Positions 48,483 to 58,800 of a stretch of 64,000 bases of DNA are shown here, piece by piece. How positions within the stretch are numbered: the stretch's first letter is position 1; every line of letters starts with the position of its first letter. A program made the position numbers and the translations under genes. The stretch comes from Nitzschia sp. pyKryTriq1 (taxonomy: Eukaryota; Bacillariophyta; Bacillariophyceae; Bacillariales; Bacillariaceae). The notes under the pieces were generated by a model. The model did no database searches and was not told where the DNA came from. It worked only from the letters and a program-made list of their open reading frames with translations. Location: contig OY101116.1 in NCBI GenBank assembly GCA_956465555.1, positions 3,162,001-3,226,000 of the forward strand, given 5' to 3'.

Positions 48483-49437
48483 TTAGTCTTCAACACCTCC
48501 TTCTACTGATAGCGTTGAGTCTGGCCCATTTGCTCTGCTCTTGCTGGATTCAATCTTCTCGTGGGCAGCCCTCGTGTTGACGAATGCCAACAAATCTGCA
48601 AACACTTTTCCGACCCCCGTGATTTTCAACAGAGATGCTTCATCTTCTGGCACGATACCGTTATAGTTGATTTCAATTTCTCGAGCCGCCTTGACGATTT
48701 GTTTTGCTTTGGTGTTGTAGTATTGCAGATTGTTAATGTAACATGCCAATATTTCGGGGTCCGCTTTCGACACGGTTGGTGCCGTTAGATCTGGGAACAC
48801 TTCTCGGAGGACAGCCATAGCCTTTCGCACTGTAGGTTCTTGACACCGTGTGTGAAGTCGGGCAGCTAATAATACTTGAAATCGTCTGACTTCCAAGGGG
48901 GCTGATGGGTCTGCCAGGCTATGCCACTTGCGAGTGATCCGATCCTGTTCTTCTTCCGGTATTGATTTCATGGGAACAAATTCACAATTTTTATTCTGTT
49001 TCTCCACAACCTTGCTGGCACTTTTACTCGTACTCGTACTCGTACTCGTTGTCTTGGTTCCCTTCCTGTTCTGCGAGACATGCCAAGACAAACCCGAACG
49101 AGCTGGAAGGTGCGAAGTATCGGTTGAGGATTTGTGGGCAAACTGAGCAAATGGATTTTCCTTCTGTTGAGGGGAGGATTCTGATGATTCAGTCGAGGGT
49201 GGGAGTTCCCTGTGCTCTGATAGTAGAGGCTCCTTGACTACGAGTAGGTCCGTGCGGGGGTTGGGTAGCGGTGAAGACCGTGTGGGCTGCTGCTGCTCGT
49301 CGTGCTGTGGGTTCGACTTTTCAGGAACTTGTTGTGAAGCATCGACTACTTCGGTTTTCATCATCGACACATGCCCGTCCCCTTCTTCACTACTCGTATC
49401 CACGTCAATGACTAAAGGATTCTCGGCACATCCTTGC

Positions 49438-49468
<31 letters not shown>

Positions 49469-49571
49469 CTGGGGCCTCCAAGAACAATGCGAGATGTTTG
49501 GGGGCAGTCTCGGAGGTTCGTTTTCGTTTGCCCCCTGCTGGTTGGAAAAAACGACTTGCACTTCCAGTCAT
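48483..49571 (-). CDS. Shortened endonuclease-III-like (HhH) protein, probably not catalytic
   Basis: 362 residues from the ATG at 49571 (MTGSASRFFQ). An upstream in-frame ATG at 49700 would add 43 residues of poor composition. The first about 215 residues are disordered, with a nine- or ten-Ser run, a basic KRKR patch and Ser/Thr stretches. The C-terminal part aligns by eye with the first two thirds of the Nth fold: RFQVLLAARLHTRCQEPTV, YYNTKAKQIVKAA, then the helix-hairpin-helix TGVGKVFADLLAF. The catalytic Lys position after G-V-G-x is Val, and the protein ends before the catalytic Asp and the iron-sulfur cluster. DNA binding in the nucleus is a reasonable guess; glycosylase activity is not. 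Confidence 0.7.
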
Positions 49572-50342
49572 CTTCTGCGGTACCGTACGAGTATTGTGGT
49601 AAAGAACTCTATCCCACAGTAGGAGTGAGCATACGAGTACAGTACTACTACCCGCTTGAAAGCAACAGAACAGCCTCTCGTTCGTTTGGATTTTCGTCAT
49701 TGTGTACCTCTACTTGTATGGTACCAGCCAGGCGTGCTGTACCAGTACTCGTACTGTATGTACCGGTATGTACTGGTAGTACAGTACTGGTTCCGGTAGA
49801 CTACAAAGTTAGATTTGAAAATTTGTCGGACAATATCGGACGTTTCGCGCATGTGAAGAATGAAGAAGAAGAATATCTGTTGATCCAACTCTAGCATCCA
49901 GCACACGGGAGACAGCCAGACCATCGTCCGTTGGCGCGCCCGGCTCGCAGCAAGCCGGCCAACTTCGCCAACTTGCATTCAAAACGATGACTCCCAACTC
50001 ATCAACCAAATAATGCTTATTATTTAGTAATCTCACGTTTCTCGTCACCTTTTTCTCACACTGACATTAGCAGAATCATCATCAATCAATCATCGCGACG
50101 ACTTGCTATGATACCTTGCTTTCGCCGGTCGCCGCGCGCGCGCAAGATTGAGTCGTCTCGGCGGGTCGGTCGGTGGCAAGATCTTGTTGGAAGATCTCGT
50201 CGTCATTTTTTTCTCGTTCCGATTTTCTCTATTACTGTAACCTCCGGGAGGTTGAAGAATCATTATCATCGTAGTCATCCTTTCCCTCTAGGCAACAATG
50301 CTACTCAGCAGCATGTGTGGTCTATATTTTTTACGATGATTT
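49572..50342. other. Intergenic region between Nth-like and DUF1295 genes
   Basis: No gene is supported. A GTAC-rich tract occupies about 49700-49802, and GGTACCGTACGAG lies at 49579-49591, just upstream of the chosen start of the Nth-like gene. Short CGCGCG (50137-50142) and ATCATC words occur to the right. Confidence 0.5.
49700..49802. repeat. GTAC-rich self-complementary tract
   Basis: Overlapping CAGTACTCGTACTG, GTACCGGTA and TAGTACAGTACTGG words give several possible hairpins. It lies immediately upstream of the Nth-like gene. Confidence 0.7.
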
Positions 50343-51356
50343 CTATGATTTCTTTATTCGTCGAAATGGATTAGGCACAAAAAGCGGAGTTTTCTTCTGA
50401 TAATCCTTGTATTTTGGATATTTACGAATAGTGATGGATTCTGTGAACCAGCCGCTGCCTTGGAAGAGCAAACAGAGAAGGACAAACCCCAGACATGACC
50501 AGTTCCAAAGCCGCTGGCCCCTGGTTGCTGCGACTGAAAAAAGGTAATAGCAGATCCATATCACTTGCTCGGCAGCATAGTTCGGTTTGCGAACGATAGC
50601 AAACAATCCAGACTGCTTGAAACCATCCTTGTATTCGCCTGCCATTTCGATTCCTTCCGACCGCTGTCGGTATTTCTCAGTCTGAAAGGCATATTGTTGA
50701 TTGTCTGCAACGCTCTCTACAAGGAGACTAGCCAGAAAAATCACAGCTGCTACTAAATCGAGAAAGTTCAGGGGGGAATATCCGCAAGATGATGACACCA
50801 AGGTGGCGACGATAGACGGAGAAGCAATGAGCCAAAGCAGGAAATGTTGGTATAGAGAGATGAATCCGAAGTTGAAGATCATCCAGACCACTTGGTTTTT
50901 CAAAAGCGGGATCATAAATCCCTCTCTGAGAAAACTCCAGCGGTAATCTTCGTCGCCGGTCCATGGTGGCCATGAGTATCCACCTCGTCGATTAAAATTC
51001 CAAGTCAAGCGTAATCCCCAGACTGTCGCCAACGTGGCCATCAAAAAGGTTCGCTCATCACAAACTACAAACCAGGCGTATACAAAAGGAACAATGCTCC
51101 ATGCCTTGTCCACTTGGGAATAATTTTTCGTCGCAGTGCTAATCACAAAAGATACCAAAATGACACCCGTGCAAAATAAAATAGAGCTGCGGATACTTCT
51201 ACCGATATGGTCGTCATTGTTAATTCCAACCACTGCATTTTGGAAAAGAGTAGATAAATTGCATGATTCGCTGTCGAAAGACATTGTCTTGAGGTCGGCC
51301 GTGCCGATATTACCAGTAGATGAAGATGTTGTCGTCGTCGATGGTTGTCGTCCCAT
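50343..51356 (-). CDS. DUF1295 membrane protein (steroid 5-alpha-reductase-like fold)
   Basis: 337 residues. After about 55 polar residues, six to seven hydrophobic helices follow. Family marks are VDKAWSIVPFVYAW, RGGYSWPPWTGDEDYRW and, in the C-terminal half, AIVRKPNYAAEQVIW and ESITIRKYPKYKDYQKKTP. These match the conserved R-x-P-N-Y-x-x-E and Y-x-x-Y-x-x-x-T-P segments of DUF1295 and the reductase/isoprenylcysteine methyltransferase fold. Relatives reduce or modify lipid-like substrates with NADPH at the ER membrane, but DUF1295 members mostly have no proven reaction. The gene lies tandem with the Nth-like gene and divergent from acyl carrier protein. Confidence 0.85.
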   Translation of the reverse strand: MGRQPSTTTTSSSTGNIGTADLKTMSFDSESCNLSTLFQNAVVGINNDDHIGRSIRSSILFCTGVILVSFVISTATKNYSQVDKAWSIVPFVYAWFVVCDERTFLMATLATVWGLRLTWNFNRRGGYSWPPWTGDEDYRWSFLREGFMIPLLKNQVVWMIFNFGFISLYQHFLLWLIASPSIVATLVSSSCGYSPLNFLDLVAAVIFLASLLVESVADNQQYAFQTEKYRQRSEGIEMAGEYKDGFKQSGLFAIVRKPNYAAEQVIWICYYLFSVAATRGQRLWNWSCLGFVLLCLLFQGSGWFTESITIRKYPKYKDYQKKTPLFVPNPFRRIKKS

Positions 51357-51812
51357 GTCATTTTTCCGGTCGTGCTGCTGGCTATTGTCCTAATAAATAC
51401 CGGTATGTCGTCGGTCGTCGGAGCGGAGGTCGACGACAGCAGCCGCCGATGGATCGTCGTCGTCTTTGCCGGATTGACACGTCTTGCCTCGCGGTTCGAT
51501 TTGATGATGTCATCGTCACATGAACGGTTGAGGGCTTGACGCGCTACGTGAAAATCAAGTAGCTTTTCTACCAGTACAATTTCCTCCAATCAAAATCACG
51601 GGGACTTGCGTGTTCTCACGAAATGCAACGGCTATCCATCACGTACGTAATAGCTTCTGACCGCCACTTTGATCCGTATCTTTCGTCATCATCGTCATCG
51701 ATCTCACCTCGATAACGAGAGCTTTCCCACCACACCACCGCCCTTCCGACCTCTGCTCGCACCCGCCACAATTTTATTCTACCTCAAATCACACCCTCAA
51801 TACTCCATCAAG
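51357..51812. other. Divergent promoter region, DUF1295 / acyl carrier protein
   Basis: No gene is supported. The 90 bases before the ATG at 51813 are C- and A-rich with almost no G (about 51723-51810), a leader type often seen at strongly expressed genes. The frame of the acyl carrier protein is open through this leader but has no ATG there. Confidence 0.5.
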
Positions 51813-52145
51813 ATGTTCAAGTCCGTTATCTCCTTCGCTCTCCTTGCCAGCGCTGCTGCGTTCGCCCCTTCTCCCGCCTTTGTTTCCCGCACTCAAGGCT
51901 CTGCCCTCTTCATGTCGGCGGAACTTGAACAAAAGGTCAAGGACATCATTGTTGAGCAATTGGGTGTCGATGCCGACAAGGTTGTTCCTTCGGCCTCCTT
52001 CATCGATGACCTCGGAGCTGACTCTCTTGACACTGTCGAATTGATCATGGCTATTGAGGAAGAATTCGACACTGAAATCCCCGAAGAAGAAGCCACTTCG
52101 ATCGCCACCGTCAAGGACGCCATCGACTTCGTCTTGAAGCTTTAA
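51813..52145 (+). CDS. Nucleus-encoded plastid acyl carrier protein
   Basis: 110 residues. Residues 1-16 are a signal peptide ending SAAA before Phe17-Ala-Pro-Ser, the classic diatom plastid motif, with a short transit peptide to about residue 35. The mature part is a full acyl carrier protein: [20 protein letters not shown] carries Ser71, the site for the 4'-phosphopantetheine arm. It shuttles growing acyl chains in type II fatty-acid synthesis in the plastid stroma. There is no intron. The C-rich leader and its isolation from other genes fit a highly expressed single gene. Length and motif agree with the family. Confidence 0.97.
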   Translation: MFKSVISFALLASAAAFAPSPAFVSRTQGSALFMSAELEQKVKDIIVEQLGVDADKVVPSASFIDDLGADSLDTVELIMAIEEEFDTEIPEEEATSIATVKDAIDFVLKL

Positions 52146-52882
52146 ATTGCTCTCAACTGGACAATGTACGCTATAGACACAGCTGCGCCTTTCTTGTCGG
52201 CGTATGCTAGCTTAAACTAGGAACTGGGAAATCTTGAGAACTTGCTTTACTGCTACTGAAATAACTTGTCATCCCTCTGTGGCGACTTCCTAGGAATATT
52301 CATCCATGTCAGCGATTACGCTCGTTTAGACCGAATGACATAGTTCGTGTTCTTACACATGGTCAGGTGTCTTCGTTTCGAGCCCGTTGGGTTCAGGCCA
52401 CGCCATAGGGGGAACAGCAATTTATCTACTGTACATCATGCATGTCATTCTGTACCTGGTACTGGTAAACTTCACGGCCTGAAGATGTAGGTGACAGGCA
52501 AAGATATTACAAGTGCCTATGTTTTGAGTTTCGTGGTGTTTCAGGTCGTATAGTAACGAAGTAATTGTCGGCCTCTTTCGGTATCACTAGGTTGCTCTGG
52601 TGGCAAGGGCAGAGAACGTTAGATCCCCCTTTCGCCTTCACGGTTGGAGTTTCTTGTGTATATTTATCAATGCACGAGTAGTCTAGAAAGTACGAGTTGA
52701 GACGAAACCATACCAAGGAGCCATAGATACGAGGAAATCTACAGCCTAAATCCTTATTTGTACGAGGACGAGTATACCGGTACAAGTGTTTGCCACTGGC
52801 AGTGTACTTGTAGTCTCACACTATCTCTTCGGCCATCGATCATGCTTTGTAGTAGGGTATGATTGGATAGATCAGATTCTTC
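52146..52882. other. Intergenic region between acyl carrier protein and VPS13
   Basis: No gene is supported. GTAC-rich tracts lie at about 52450-52472 and 52745-52815. The left part should hold the 3' untranslated region of the acyl carrier protein and the right end that of VPS13. Confidence 0.5.
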
Positions 52883-55800
52883 TTAGCGACGAGGATGCTC
52901 TTTCTTTTCTGGCTTTTTGCCTGTGAATGCTCCTCCGATACCTTTTCCAACGCTTTTGACCCCGGAAAAGAGGCCACGTCCCGCTGAGAACAGCCCATCC
53001 GCAGCCCCGACCACAGCGGTTTCGGCGCCGATGGCCAGTCCGCCACCTGCCGATGCCACCCCTTGTTGAAAGCCATCGAGCACAGCCTTTCCGTCTCCTT
53101 TCACTATTCCTTTGCCGATTCCCTTTCCAATCTGCAATGCACCTCCAGCGACTGAAAAGGGATAAATCGAAGATGCAGATAAGTGAGTCGAATGCTCCGA
53201 GGGATTGGTAAACCACGAAAGTACACTTACCGCCTCCAAATGCATGTCCAATCCCTTGACCAGCGCCCTTCAAAATCTTTCCTGTACCGCTCCCAACTAT
53301 AAGGCATGCATCCTGGTGAGATCAAGTTCAAACAGCACATTCCGAGATCCGACGTCATTCTTACCTCCTGAGAGGGTGGAACCAAATCCATCCCCCACTC
53401 CAGACACGACACTATTGACTCCTGCGCCGACTCTGCCTGCTCCGATCATGTCTGAAGTGTTTTCGATGTGTTCTCCGACGGCACGTGTGAAATCGGACAC
53501 ACCGTCGCCCAGTTTCTGGCCTGCTCTCTTGAAGATGAGGTGGGAAGCCTTTCCTGTGAGATTGCCCGTAGCTCTTAGGATGTCTCCTTCGACGTATTCG
53601 TCTTCGCCATTGTCGCGTGCCGCGAGGAACTTCCAGTCTTGTAAGCTTGCTGAGCTGAGAAGTGTTACCAGTTTGAATTTCATTCTCGATGTGTATACGG
53701 CAAAGAGGTTCTCGAAAAGTCGATCGGGTGGACCTTTTAGTGATCTATCTTCGTACCTCGCAAAGTTCAGCTCTGCTCGATCGATCGTGAACTTCAACCT
53801 CCGGCTGAAGTAGTTCATCATTGCCGAGCCACCAACATTTGAGCCAACCTTCTTGTAACGACTGGTTTGTGGGTTACGTTTAAAGCTGAGCAAGAAACAG
53901 AAGGGTGAAACTCTCGCAATGTTGATATCATACAGCGTGTCAGCCTTAGGAGTAGTGTAGTCAAGCTGATTTTGGGGGCCAGTTTGATGGCTTTCCTCAA
54001 TCTTCACAATGAAGCCACCATGCTCTTCGTCTTCTACCAATTTCAAGGCGTAGCCAGCAAAATCGCCACTCGCAGCCAAGATTCGGTTTGCTAGGTCGAT
54101 AATTCTCCATACATACTCCTCTGACGTGGTGAGCTTGATTCGTTCACTCACCCCGTTGGATGTGTTGTGTGCTAGATTCAAGTCAAACAGATCCACCCTG
54201 ACCATCTCTGCATCAAGCGGCCCTCTCACCCTGATGCACAAGTCAAGAAAGCTGCAGGTCGGAGACGAGCTGTCCAACACCATAGGAAAGACGGAGTCCG
54301 GAGTCAAGTCCTTTATAACCACGTTGTGGACAATGAGAGAAATCTGTGACCGTTCCGGGGATTCCCCTGCGCTCTTAGAAGATTTCGAATCTTGGTCCTT
54401 GAAAACCCTTTGGAAGTCGAAAGTAAACCGCGAGAAAACAATGGACGCAATGGGCTGTTGGAGAATCTCAGACATCTTTGAACGCCTCTCAGCTTCTGCA
54501 TTGGGACTTCGGATCGGGAAAAAGAAGCAAGGGCTCCCTGGCTGTCGTTCACCAGGCGCTGCAGTGGTCTTCTCAGCAGTAATGTTCGAAGAATCTTGAC
54601 TCGTGGGGGTCATATTCCATTTTGTTAGGGCTCTGGTCATACTCCAAGACGTGTAGTCTGGTTTCTGTAGCTCGTTCAATATCAATTGGAGCTCTGTCCA
54701 TCGAACGCGGAATCGAAAAAAATCCTCCCTAAAGATACTTGGCGTTCGATCTGAAGAGTTATCACCGATGGGGCCTTTGTCGACCTCCCCAATCTTCACA
54801 ACAAGCCTGGCATCGCCACGCGTGTCAATTACTGTTTGGACGCAGACACTCCCCACAACAACCCCTGTATTCGATTGAAGGGCGGCCATCTTCAACCCCA
54901 ACTTGTCCGCTCGGAAAAAGGAAGTGCGACAATCGAGTTCTATGAAGTAGAGGGCGATTTCCAACCCTTGATGCCTTGAATCAACGCCCAGTTGTGAAAC
55001 CTTTCCACCCTCGACAATAACCTCTGGTTCGTCTCTCTCCTTCACAAGGACAATTTGCTGACTCCCGTTGAATACTAAAAATTCGGGCACAACATGAATC
55101 TCAGACTGATGCTCATTGACGATGGAACGATAAACGTAATACCCTGATGGTTTCCTGTTTTCCCAGTGAACGGGGATGGTATCAACGCCCCCTTCCCCGA
55201 TGGGAAGCTCCTCGACAAAAAATGGTAGACTCCTTCGGAAACCTAAAGCGGTTTCCATGGTCATCTGAAGTATTTGAAGTGGAACATTCCCACTTGGAAG
55301 TAGACTAACACGTCTATGACGATGGGTTGACCCGAAGGCACCAAATGGCATTAGTTTTGATGGTGCCGAATATCCTCGGGAATGCCTCCGGTTTGATCTC
55401 GTGGAGTCAGACACAGAATCCTCCATTGCCACCTTCATGATAGGATCTGTCCGCAGAACCTGTGCGAAAAGAATGTCGCCGGTGTGATCGATGCCATAGT
55501 AGCACACGGTGAAATAAAATGTCCTCAGTGGAGCCTCCGGACTTGGGACAGTCATTTTCTGTTCAACCTTGGAAGGCCTAATCTTCTTCTTCTTATCCTC
55601 GTCTGGAGCTGCTAGATCCGCTAGGGATTGCGCGCCCTCGGCGATGAAAAACTCACAGCCAGCCGCAGCTGACATTGACAATGCTTCTGGGCTTTCGTTG
55701 TTGAACGGAAGCAAGCACCTCACGGGTTCCAGAAGACTAAACTCTGAAACTAATGGGAGGTCAACCCACCCACCATCCAACCAGCTGAGATCACAACCAG

Positions 55801-58800
55801 CAATTGGAGTGTCTGCTGTTTTCATGGTAATGGCAATTGACGGCCCTGGGGTGAAGACCTCAACGCGATGACCGGTCTCAAGAGTATATATCACATCCTT
55901 TCCGAGAATCTCTTCAGACGGTGAAGAGCTGAATGTGTGGGGCATGGGAGTACGCAGATGTACACGGACCGGGAATCGGTTTTCAATCAAGGCTCTCGGT
56001 TCAAGACATACATCGATTTGCGCTTCATTCTCTTCGGTCAGGCTTGTCTTCAAAACCACCTGAACCACTAAAGAACTTATAGAGCGTCCCCGATCTCTGG
56101 CTGGGCTGCAGATCACGTCGAATTTACTGATCACTCTGCCATCACCTGACTTTCGGAGGGTGTCAAGCGAAGTTGCGATGGCAATGATTCCATGCATTTT
56201 AGGGGGGTCTGCACCAGGAAGTAGCGGGTAAATCGAGAGATTGAGCCTGACTTGGTTCTCTTCAGCCCAGCTCTTGTGATACGATGCTAACATTCCTACC
56301 GGAACGCTGAAGCCTTTTGACTCCTTGGATGCAATCCCGCTCTCAGACGTTGCGAGCGGAGTGTCGTTTCCTCGCCTGAGATTGTAACCTACGCAAGTCC
56401 CGATTGGTTGCTCCTGCACCCCATCCTCAAAGGATATACTAAAAGGCAGTGAGGTATTGTTCACTACACTGACGTTACTTGTCAAGTGAAGAACCTAGAT
56501 TTCGGGGAGGCTTTTGTGAGGGTGCGTTTTCCCAGTTCAGGGGTCCCATATCTTGCTACTTACCGTGGTCTTCCCCTCTTTGACAACATGGGTCAACATA
56601 AATCGCCCATCGTTCAGTTTGTGGGCCTTTCTAGGAAGCCCGAACTCGTGATCCAGGTGCACAATATAGATACTGTCATCAGGCAGGTGAATCGTGACGG
56701 ACTTTTCAAACTCCAAGTCCTGTCCATATGCTCTCTTCCCGCCATATCCACCTCCTTTGGGAGGCTCAAAACGAAAGTACTGAATGAAGCCGTCACCACA
56801 GTGATGTTTAGTTCCCTGCGTACCCGTGAGAGAGAATGAAAGGCCGACTCCAGTATTGTTTTCAACGGCATATGGCAATGATGTGATCAGATTTCTTGCC
56901 GCACTCGCCGCCATACTCGCTTTCACGCTACCCGACTTTAAACTTCTGTCTTCGTCAAAGTGAACCGAGGTTGCCATTGAGTAGATTGACCACATCCTGG
57001 ACGCACTGGCGAGACTCACCAGAAACTGCTCTGAGAATGAGATGCAGCACGGAAAGGACTCGAGATCAACCGTCGTGCTTAACCTTTTTGAGTGGAACCG
57101 TGGGCTCGGGGCCCTCATTCCTTTGAGTGTGATTTCCCATGGCTGGACAAGAAGTTTATTCCAGATATTGCACGATGTGTCGAAGTAGTCCGCAAGAATA
57201 CTTGTATTCACATGAAAGTCAAATGTAGTATCAGCAAGGCCGTATCGATTTACGTCACATCCGGCAACAAAATTTGTCACGGAAGCTCGGAACAAGGCCT
57301 CATCCAGACCTTGCAGATCATTGATAACCGTAACCTTTGTCTCTGGCATTGTGAGCTTTATTTGAATCTTCGTTCCACCAGCCTTCTTGGTTACAATATC
57401 TGTTGTTGCTACGTCCGAAGTATCAGTGACAGTGCTAGCACTCGCCTGGTAGCCAACTGACGCTCTGTCAGGAGTTGTCTCAAGGGCCAAAACAAGATTT
57501 TCAAGATGCTCCGCCTCGCCCCTCGATAGACCTTCAAGATCGATTTCCGTCGTACCATCCGCTTCCTGCTCCGACATGAAGGAAGCTTTTAGGCTGTTCA
57601 CTATAGCACTTAGCAAAGCTGCATTGTGCATAGAGACAGTGAAATCAAATGGTGTCAAGGCTGCAGCTCGGATCTCAATTTCAGTCCCTCCTTCCGGTGC
57701 AGTTTTCGTGGAGCCATGGGCAGATCCAGAGGAGGGCTCCAGGATTTGCAATGGGCTTTGCATCTCTTTACCAAATGCACTAAAGATCTCCATGGAATCA
57801 GCCTGTCCGTTGAAGTCCGACTCTATCGTTTTTTTGCTCATTACATCCGAAATCGTTTTAATGGATGCCGAAAACACACCTTGAAGGACGAGGGTTTCGG
57901 TCAGCTGTGAGCTTTTGCCAGCTTCATTCGACGATTGGCTCCCAAGATCGACAAGAACAATCCGACAGGTTTTCGTGGTGGCCGAGACTTGACTAAGATT
58001 AGTTTGACCAACCGAAGTCGTCACCGTGGTCTCAATTCCACCTGAAACGCCCGACGAAGCCGCCTCAAGCCCCCCACCCCGAGAAAGAAGGTCCAAAGAG
58101 GAACTTTCATTATTGGTTTCTTCTCCAATTTTCTCGGATCTCCGCTCCTTTCCGACGAATGCCAAGACTTCTGAAATTGCATCTGGTATCAAGACAACTT
58201 GTGGTGATCCAACCTTCAAGTCTACAGAAGTTTCATTTTTCCCAGAGGTGTATCCAATGTAGAAAAAATCTTCACCTCCTTCCGAGTGAGACTGGCCTTG
58301 CCTCACGAGAAAACGATACTGACGCTGGGAAGCTTTTTGTCGCAGATCTTCGCAGACCAAGTTTTGAAGCGAAACATCACTTGAAATTGCCGAAGCATCG
58401 GGACGAGAGTGGTAGGTGATCGCAGCATTTACAGCCGCTACCCTTATGAGTGGTTCCAAAAAAGCATCACGCAACTGCAGTGCCAGGACTTCTATGGTCA
58501 CATTCAAGTACAACCGTCTTTGTTTCTCAATGAACTGGTTGCCGGCATGGGTAAGAGCCTCGGAGGATCTTGCTTCAGGGGCGGCAATGTCGTGCGCTGA
58601 AACACTTCTGTCATATTCGCCGTCATCGCGAAGAAAGAGCTCCAATTCGCCTATATTTCCCTCGAGAGTACTCAGTATCTGTAAATATTGCGACCTTGAT
58701 ACCAGGAAGCTAGCCTCAGACATATGAATGTCGACTCGCATTGCTTGCTCGTCGATGGTTCCAAGTTCATCCGAAGGGAGTGATACCTCTAGCGACATTC

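Noticed and set aside
52507-52785. 92-codon minus-strand frame between acyl carrier protein and VPS13
   Set aside because: It begins inside a GTAC-rich tract and has no recognisable domain.
56486-56839. Plus-strand 117-codon frame over the first VPS13 intron
   Set aside because: It is antisense to VPS13 exons 1 and 2, and the splice junction under it restores a clear VPS13 match.
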